From Thermoflexus hugenholtzii JAD2 (GTDB lineage: Bacteria > Chloroflexota > Anaerolineae > Thermoflexales > Thermoflexaceae): a stretch of DNA of 64,000 nucleotides. The stretch is from the NCBI RefSeq assembly GCF_900187885.1, contig NZ_FYEK01000008.1, forward strand, positions 1-64,000. Reading direction: 5' to 3'. The notes beneath the pieces are model-generated. The model was not told where the DNA came from. It made no database searches and was given only the letters and a program-made list of their open reading frames with translations. Of this stretch, positions 60,049 to 64,000 are shown piece after piece; the stretch's first letter is position 1; each line of letters begins with the position of its first letter. A program made the translations under genes and the position numbers.

Positions 60049-61122
60049 ATGGAGCGTCGAAACCGTCCGATCCTCCCCGATGAGGAGGAGGAGCTGGAAA
60101 ACGAGGAGCTCTGGGGCGAGCCCTGGGACGAAGAGGCCCTTGAGGCGGAGGCGGAATGGGCCGAGCTCGATGAGGAAACCTCCCTCCCGGTCCTGGGCGA
60201 GCTGGCGGAGGATCGGGATCTTATCTCCCTGTATTTTCGGGAGGTGACCGACCATCCGTTGCTGACCGCTGAGGAGGAAAAGGAGCTGGCCATGCGGATG
60301 GCCCGGGGGCGTGAGGCCGCCCGCCGCTTGGCCCGGGATGGGAACCTCCCGCCCGATGTCCGCCAGCGCCTGGAGCGGCTGGTGGAAGAGGGCCGCCAGG
60401 CCCGGGAGAAGCTGATCACCTCGAACTTCCGCCTGGTCATCAGCGTGGCCAAGAAATATCAGGGCCTTGGCGTGCCCCTGCTCGATCTGATCCAGGAGGG
60501 CAACTTGGGTCTGATGAAGGCCGTGGAGCGCTTCGACCCCAAGCGGGGCCGCCGCTTCTCGACCTATGCCACCTGGTGGATCCGCCAGGCCATCACCCGG
60601 GCCCTGGCGATGCAAGCGCGCACCATTCGCTTGCCCATCCACGCTCAGGAGCAGCTGCGCAAGGCCCAGCGGATCGCCCATCAAATCGAGCAGGAAGCCG
60701 GCCGCCCGGCTACGCCGGAGGAGGTAGCGGAACGGCTGGGCACAGCCACCGATAAGGTGGAGTGGCTCTGGAACGCCGCCCGGCCCCTGCTCTCTCTGGA
60801 GGAGCCGATGGACGAGGAGGGAGAGACCACCCTGGAGGGAGCGATCCGGGACGCCGAGAGCCCGGCTCCCGATGAGGTGGTCGCGGACCAGCTCTTGCGG
60901 GAGCAGATCGAAGAGCTGCTCAATGAGCTCCCGAGCCGCCACGCCCGCGTGTTGCGCCTGCGCTACGGCTTTGAGGACGGCCGTTCCTACACCCTGGAGG
61001 AGGTCGCCCAGCGGTTCGGCCTCAGCCGGGAGCGGATCCGCCAAATCGAGGCGGAAGCACTGCGCTACCTGCGCAAGCAGATGAAGGTCCGCCAGATGCG
61101 GGAGTTCCTCAAGGCGGCATGA
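60049..61122 (+). CDS. rpoD: principal RNA polymerase sigma factor (SigA/RpoD)
   Basis: A 357-residue group 1/2 sigma-70. It has an acidic N-terminal tail, region 1.2 (DLISLYFREVTDHPLLT), region 2 (NFRLVISVAKKYQGLG, LIQEGNLGLMKAVERFDP, FSTYATWWIRQAI), region 3 (RTIRLPIHAQEQL), and region 4 (YTLEEVAQRFGLSRERIRQIEAEALRYLR). Since the promoters in this window are consensus TTGACA/TATAAT, this is probably the housekeeping factor, though a group-2 paralogue cannot be excluded. It follows the rRNA unit and ends at a strong terminator. Confidence 0.93.
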   Translation: MERRNRPILPDEEEELENEELWGEPWDEEALEAEAEWAELDEETSLPVLGELAEDRDLISLYFREVTDHPLLTAEEEKELAMRMARGREAARRLARDGNLPPDVRQRLERLVEEGRQAREKLITSNFRLVISVAKKYQGLGVPLLDLIQEGNLGLMKAVERFDPKRGRRFSTYATWWIRQAITRALAMQARTIRLPIHAQEQLRKAQRIAHQIEQEAGRPATPEEVAERLGTATDKVEWLWNAARPLLSLEEPMDEEGETTLEGAIRDAESPAPDEVVADQLLREQIEELLNELPSRHARVLRLRYGFEDGRSYTLEEVAQRFGLSRERIRQIEAEALRYLRKQMKVRQMREFLKAA

Positions 61123-61147
61123 GCGCGAATGCAGATGGCCTCACCTG

Positions 61148-61185
61148 GGGCTGATCTCCCCTGAGAAGGGAGGTCAGCCCTTTTT
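61148..61185 (+). terminator. rpoD terminator
   Basis: Stem GGGCTGATCTCCC/GGGAGGTCAGCCC with a 7-base loop, then TTTTTGTTTT. It sits at the convergent junction with the next gene. Confidence 0.92.
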
Positions 61186-61189
61186 GTTT

Positions 61190-61753
61190 TCAGCCTCCCT
61201 TTCCCTCCCCATCCCTCTCCTGGAGCAGCGACCGCAGGCGGTCCAGGCCTCTCTGCAGCCAGCCCTGGCCCTCCCCTCGGGTCAACCCCAGCTGCCGCTC
61301 GATCTTCGTGATCGCACATGGGGCATGCCCCTCCAGCCCGAAATAGCGCACCACCACCGCGAAGGCCAGGGGCATCTCCTCCTTCAGGCATTGTAGGGCA
61401 CGCTGCAGCGCCTCCAGCTCCTCCCGTGCTTCCACTGTTTCATGGATCCCATCCCCGGACTCCTCCTCTTCCTCCCACAACGGGCACTCGGCATGCCCTC
61501 TCAGGCGCCGCAGGATCGCCCGACGCAGAAACAGGTCCAGGTGGAGGTAAAGATACGTGGTGAAGCGTGCCCGCTCGGGATCCCATCGCTCGACCGCCTC
61601 GCAAACGATCCGGAACCCTTCCTGCATCACATCCTCCGGATCCAGCCACGAGGGGAGGTCCAGGACGCGCAAGAGACGGGTGGCGGCCCGCTCCACGAGT
61701 TGCTGGATGCGATCGAAGTCCGCAAAGGCCTGCGCCATGCGGTCCCTGCTCAT
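61190..61753 (-). CDS. divergent sigma-70-like protein
   Basis: A 187-residue protein with a sigma region 2-like core (DPEDVMQEGFRIVCEAVERWDP, then RFTTYLYLHLDLFLRRAI). The C-terminal part (AITKIERQLGLTRGEGQGWLQRGLDRLRSLL) resembles region 4 but without a clear DNA-reading helix. The start at 61753 has GGAGGAG six bases upstream; a Met 31 codons earlier has none. Convergent with rpoD. It could be a specialised sigma factor or a sigma-derived regulator. Confidence 0.72.
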   Translation of the reverse strand: MSRDRMAQAFADFDRIQQLVERAATRLLRVLDLPSWLDPEDVMQEGFRIVCEAVERWDPERARFTTYLYLHLDLFLRRAILRRLRGHAECPLWEEEEESGDGIHETVEAREELEALQRALQCLKEEMPLAFAVVVRYFGLEGHAPCAITKIERQLGLTRGEGQGWLQRGLDRLRSLLQERDGEGKGG

Positions 61754-61990
61754 CCGGCGCTCCTCCGGGCGGGATGAAAACGGCCGCACGGAGGGGAGCC
61801 GGTCCGGGCGCAGGGCGCCTGCCGTCCATGCGGCCGGTTCCGTCATGATGATAAGCAGTCCCCGTTTCGAACCGGAGGTCGCGTTCAGAAAAACGGGAAA
61901 AATGGGAACAGGCGTTGGGCAGGGCGGGCGACGAGAGAGAGGGGCGACTGTCTATCATCTTAATGAGACATCCTCGCGGAGGCGATCAGG

Positions 61991-62293
61991 ATGGGACGGA
62001 TCTATCAGGTGGATTACGATCAGGCCTTCGCACTCTGCGCGGAGATGGAGCGGGTCCTGGGCGAGATGGAAGAACAGACAGCGGTCCTGGGCCGGTCCAT
62101 CGGGCCGCTGGAACCCCGCTGGGTGCCGCATGGGGCGGCAGCGCGGGCTTACGGCGAAACCCTGATCCAGCACCTGCGGAAGTGCGTTCAAGAAAACCGC
62201 GCGGCGGTCATCGCACTGCGTCAGGCCCTGAACAACCTGAAGGCCCTGGAAGAGGAGCAGGCGCGACGCATGCGATCCCGGCGCGCACATTGA
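61991..62293 (+). CDS. WXG100/ESAT-6-like helical protein
   Basis: A 100-residue, all-helical small protein with two amphipathic helices around a turn (GPLEPRWVPHGAAARAY, with the W in the loop) and a basic C-terminus. The size and shape fit the WXG100 superfamily exported by ESX/type VII systems. The Shine-Dalgarno is GGAGGCGAT. It is first in a three-gene cassette with 62312 and 62649. Confidence 0.6.
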   Translation: MGRIYQVDYDQAFALCAEMERVLGEMEEQTAVLGRSIGPLEPRWVPHGAAARAYGETLIQHLRKCVQENRAAVIALRQALNNLKALEEEQARRMRSRRAH

Positions 62294-62311
62294 GCGCACG
62301 AAGGAGGAGCC

Positions 62312-62638
62312 ATGGCTTACGACGAGCCGGCGATGCGAAGGTTGATCCACTTACCGGAGGCAGTCCAGGCCTACCGGCGGGGGCTCGAGGAGGAGACCCC
62401 TCAGCGCCTCGGGATGGAGGTGAGGAGGGCGCTTCTGGAGGAGCTGCCGACGCTCTGGACCGGAGAGGCCGCCCAGGGTTACCTCGAGGAGGCCCAGCGC
62501 CGGCTGGAGATCTTCCAGCGTTGGCTGGTGGAGGGCCAGCATCTTTCCAGGGCGATTGCGGCCGGGGAAGAACGGATCGCCCAGGTTGTCGCCGAAGTGG
62601 AGCAGATGCTGCGATCGCTGCCGGATCCAACGTTGTGA
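62312..62638 (+). CDS. WXG100-family protein
   Basis: A 108-residue helical hairpin with a clear W-x-G turn (LPTLWTGEAAQGYLEEAQ). The second helix ends in EQMLRSLPD. It lies 18 bp after the first small protein and 10 bp before the protease fusion. Such pairs act as secreted heterodimers or as chaperones for ESX effectors. Confidence 0.72.
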   Translation: MAYDEPAMRRLIHLPEAVQAYRRGLEEETPQRLGMEVRRALLEELPTLWTGEAAQGYLEEAQRRLEIFQRWLVEGQHLSRAIAAGEERIAQVVAEVEQMLRSLPDPTL

Positions 62639-62648
62639 GGGAGAAGCG

Positions 62649-63767
62649 ATGGGCGCGCAGGATCCTCGCGGGCTGCAGGTGGAGCCGGAGGCGGTTCGGG
62701 AGATCGCCCGGGCGTTGCGGCGGGGGGCCCGGGAATGGGAGACCCTGGCTCAGCGAGCCCAGGGGCACGGAAACGCGCTGGGGGAGATCGCCCGGGCGGT
62801 GCCCGGGGAACAGTTCCGCGCCTTCTGGGCTCGGCAGTATCCCCGCTGGCAACGTGGCGTGGAGTATCTGACGCGCATGGCCGAGGCCCTGGAACGGGCC
62901 ATGGACCGGATGGAGGAGGCCTTCCGGATGGCAGCCCGGATGGTGCAGGAGGCCCCTACGGCGGAGCGCGGGGCGTTGCCCTTCGTGCCCCTCGCCCTGA
63001 GCCCGGAGGGGTATCCCCGCGCGGTGGATGCTACCGGACGCCCCCTGCAAAGCCAGTTCGAGGCCCGCGTCTCCACGACCCAGCTGCTCCAGCTGGGGGT
63101 TTCGGAGGCTTCCCTCCGGTCCTTGCTGGGGCTCCGGGAAGGACAACCGTTGCCGGAGTCCATTCCGTGGAGCGCGGCCTGCGGTCCGGTGGGGCTGAGC
63201 ATGGCCGCCAGCGCGGTGCTGGGCCGCTCCGTCCCGGTGGAGGCGGCGATCGCCAGCACGCTGCGCACCGCGGATGCTTCGCTTCAGCAATCGATTCGCG
63301 AGAACATTCAAGCCCGTCCGGGCAAGGGGAGCCTCGGCTTCTACACCGGGATCCATGACTTGATCCGAGCGGCGGGCGAACTGGGGTTAAAGGGAGAGCC
63401 GGCTTGGGTGCCGAATGGAGAACAGGATTCGGAGGGGCTGTGGCGGAGCTTGCAGGAGCGCCTCGGCCGCGGGGAGGCCCTGATGGCCCTGGTGCGCATT
63501 CAAGAGAAACGCGGCCTGCAGGTGGGGGATGGTCTTCTGACTTCCCATCAGGCTTCAGACTCCGTCTCCCACTGGGTTGCGGTGCAGGGGCTGGAGGAGA
63601 GGCCAGATGGACGCTATGTGGTGATCGGCAATCCCTATTTCAACCGCTCCGAGCGCTACCGCTGGGAGGATTTCCTCGCTGCTGTGGATGGTCAGGCTCG
63701 GAAAGAGCGATGGTGGGTGCTGGCCTTTTCGAAGGGGGAAGGCCATTCCGGAGGGAGGTTGCCATGA
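62649..63767 (+). CDS. WXG-type N-domain fused to papain-like (C39) cysteine protease
   Basis: A 372-residue protein. Residues 1-105 form helices like the two preceding WXG100-type proteins. Residues about 165-360 are a papain-like C39_2 fold with a probable triad Cys178 (WSAACGPVGLSMAA), His308 (SVSHWVAVQ) and Asn328 (VIGNPYFN). There is no signal peptide, so export through an ESX-like route is plausible. The gene's stop overlaps the next lipoprotein start (ATGA). It could be an effector/toxin or a processing peptidase; no immunity gene is evident. Confidence 0.75.
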   Translation: MGAQDPRGLQVEPEAVREIARALRRGAREWETLAQRAQGHGNALGEIARAVPGEQFRAFWARQYPRWQRGVEYLTRMAEALERAMDRMEEAFRMAARMVQEAPTAERGALPFVPLALSPEGYPRAVDATGRPLQSQFEARVSTTQLLQLGVSEASLRSLLGLREGQPLPESIPWSAACGPVGLSMAASAVLGRSVPVEAAIASTLRTADASLQQSIRENIQARPGKGSLGFYTGIHDLIRAAGELGLKGEPAWVPNGEQDSEGLWRSLQERLGRGEALMALVRIQEKRGLQVGDGLLTSHQASDSVSHWVAVQGLEERPDGRYVVIGNPYFNRSERYRWEDFLAAVDGQARKERWWVLAFSKGEGHSGGRLP

Positions 63768-64000
63768 GCGGGCGATGGAAGGCGGTGGGACTTGTGGTGG
63801 GGTTGCTGCTGGGGGCGTGCGGCGCCCCGGCGGAGCCATCCCCCGGGCCGCGTCCGGGGGCCACGGCTCCGGTGGAGGAGGCGGCGGCCTCTCCCTCGCC
63901 GGCTCCGACGCGGACCCGTCTCCCCACACTGACCCCGGCGTCCATGGCGTTCCGCCCCCAGTCGCTTCCGGGGGGTTTTCGGACCGGTGATCAGTGGCTG
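63764..64000 (+). CDS. lipoprotein, truncated by the window end
   Basis: Starts with a signal peptide and the lipobox LGAC (Cys about 19), then a Pro/Ala/Ser/Thr linker, and runs off the window after 79 codons. The start overlaps the stop of the protease fusion by four bases, so it belongs to the WXG100 cassette. Confidence 0.8.
   Translation, partial: MSGRWKAVGLVVGLLLGACGAPAEPSPGPRPGATAPVEEAAASPSPAPTRTRLPTLTPASMAFRPQSLPGGFRTGDQWL

Overview
The window is GC-rich bacterial chromosome, most likely from a thermophilic member of the Chloroflexota (a Thermoflexus- or Anaerolineae-like lineage). The reasons are the 16S rRNA sequence with very GC-rich helices, consensus sigma-A promoters, lipoproteins with long Pro/Thr/Ser linkers, a GAAC-N4-GTTC type LexA operator, and T-box leaders on aminoacyl-tRNA synthetase operons. 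The family is a judgement from sequence recognition, not from a database search.

Layout. 0.4-3.7 kb (minus): HAD phosphatase, rimO, rodZ-like and rplI. 4-5.8 kb (plus): lexA under its own SOS operator, then a compact FtsK-like ATPase. 5.8-7.2 kb: a small membrane protein and an AbrB/PIN toxin-antitoxin pair. 7.4-9.1 kb (minus): an ABC-2 exporter. 9.5-14.5 kb (minus): three surface lipoproteins next to an ECF sigma factor fused to a zinc-finger and membrane segment. 14.9-38.9 kb (minus, all one strand): a large nucleic-acid-defence island ending next to tRNA-Gly and tRNA-Ser. It holds a HEPN-DUF499 ATPase, a DUF1156 DNA methylase, an AAA/DUF4276 pair, an SNF2-DUF3883 helicase, a secreted thermonuclease, a 1,633-aa DEAH-DUF1998 helicase, an unrecognised 1,252-aa protein, an MBL/beta-CASP nuclease and RmuC.

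39.6-51.8 kb: housekeeping genes, including an RmlC-like epimerase, aroK, an ABC-2 exporter, aroC, an alaX-ileS operon under an Ile-type T-box, transketolase and an orphan NrtD-like ATPase. A perfect 14-bp parS core lies at 42.4 kb. tRNA-Pro is at 51.95 kb. At 53.9-54.4 kb a non-coding stretch carries about nine DnaA-box-like nonamers and several CCCATATCTGGG-like palindromes. With parS, this makes the window a strong candidate for the replication origin region, although no dnaA is present. 54.4-57.3 kb: trpS-trpB2 under a Trp T-box. 57.5-59.9 kb: an unusual rRNA unit of 16S, 5S and initiator tRNA without a 23S gene in between; a 26-bp inverted repeat encloses only the 16S. 60-64 kb: the principal sigma factor, a second sigma-like protein, and a WXG100-type cassette ending in a papain-like cysteine protease fusion and a lipoprotein that runs off the window.

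How the parts may work together: the 14.9-38.9 kb block reads as a composite anti-mobile-element island (modification methylase plus helicases, ATPases and nucleases) in which an extra two-gene AAA/DUF4276 module is embedded. The 1,252-aa protein paired with the DEAH-DUF1998 helicase is the least explained component and the best candidate for undescribed biology.
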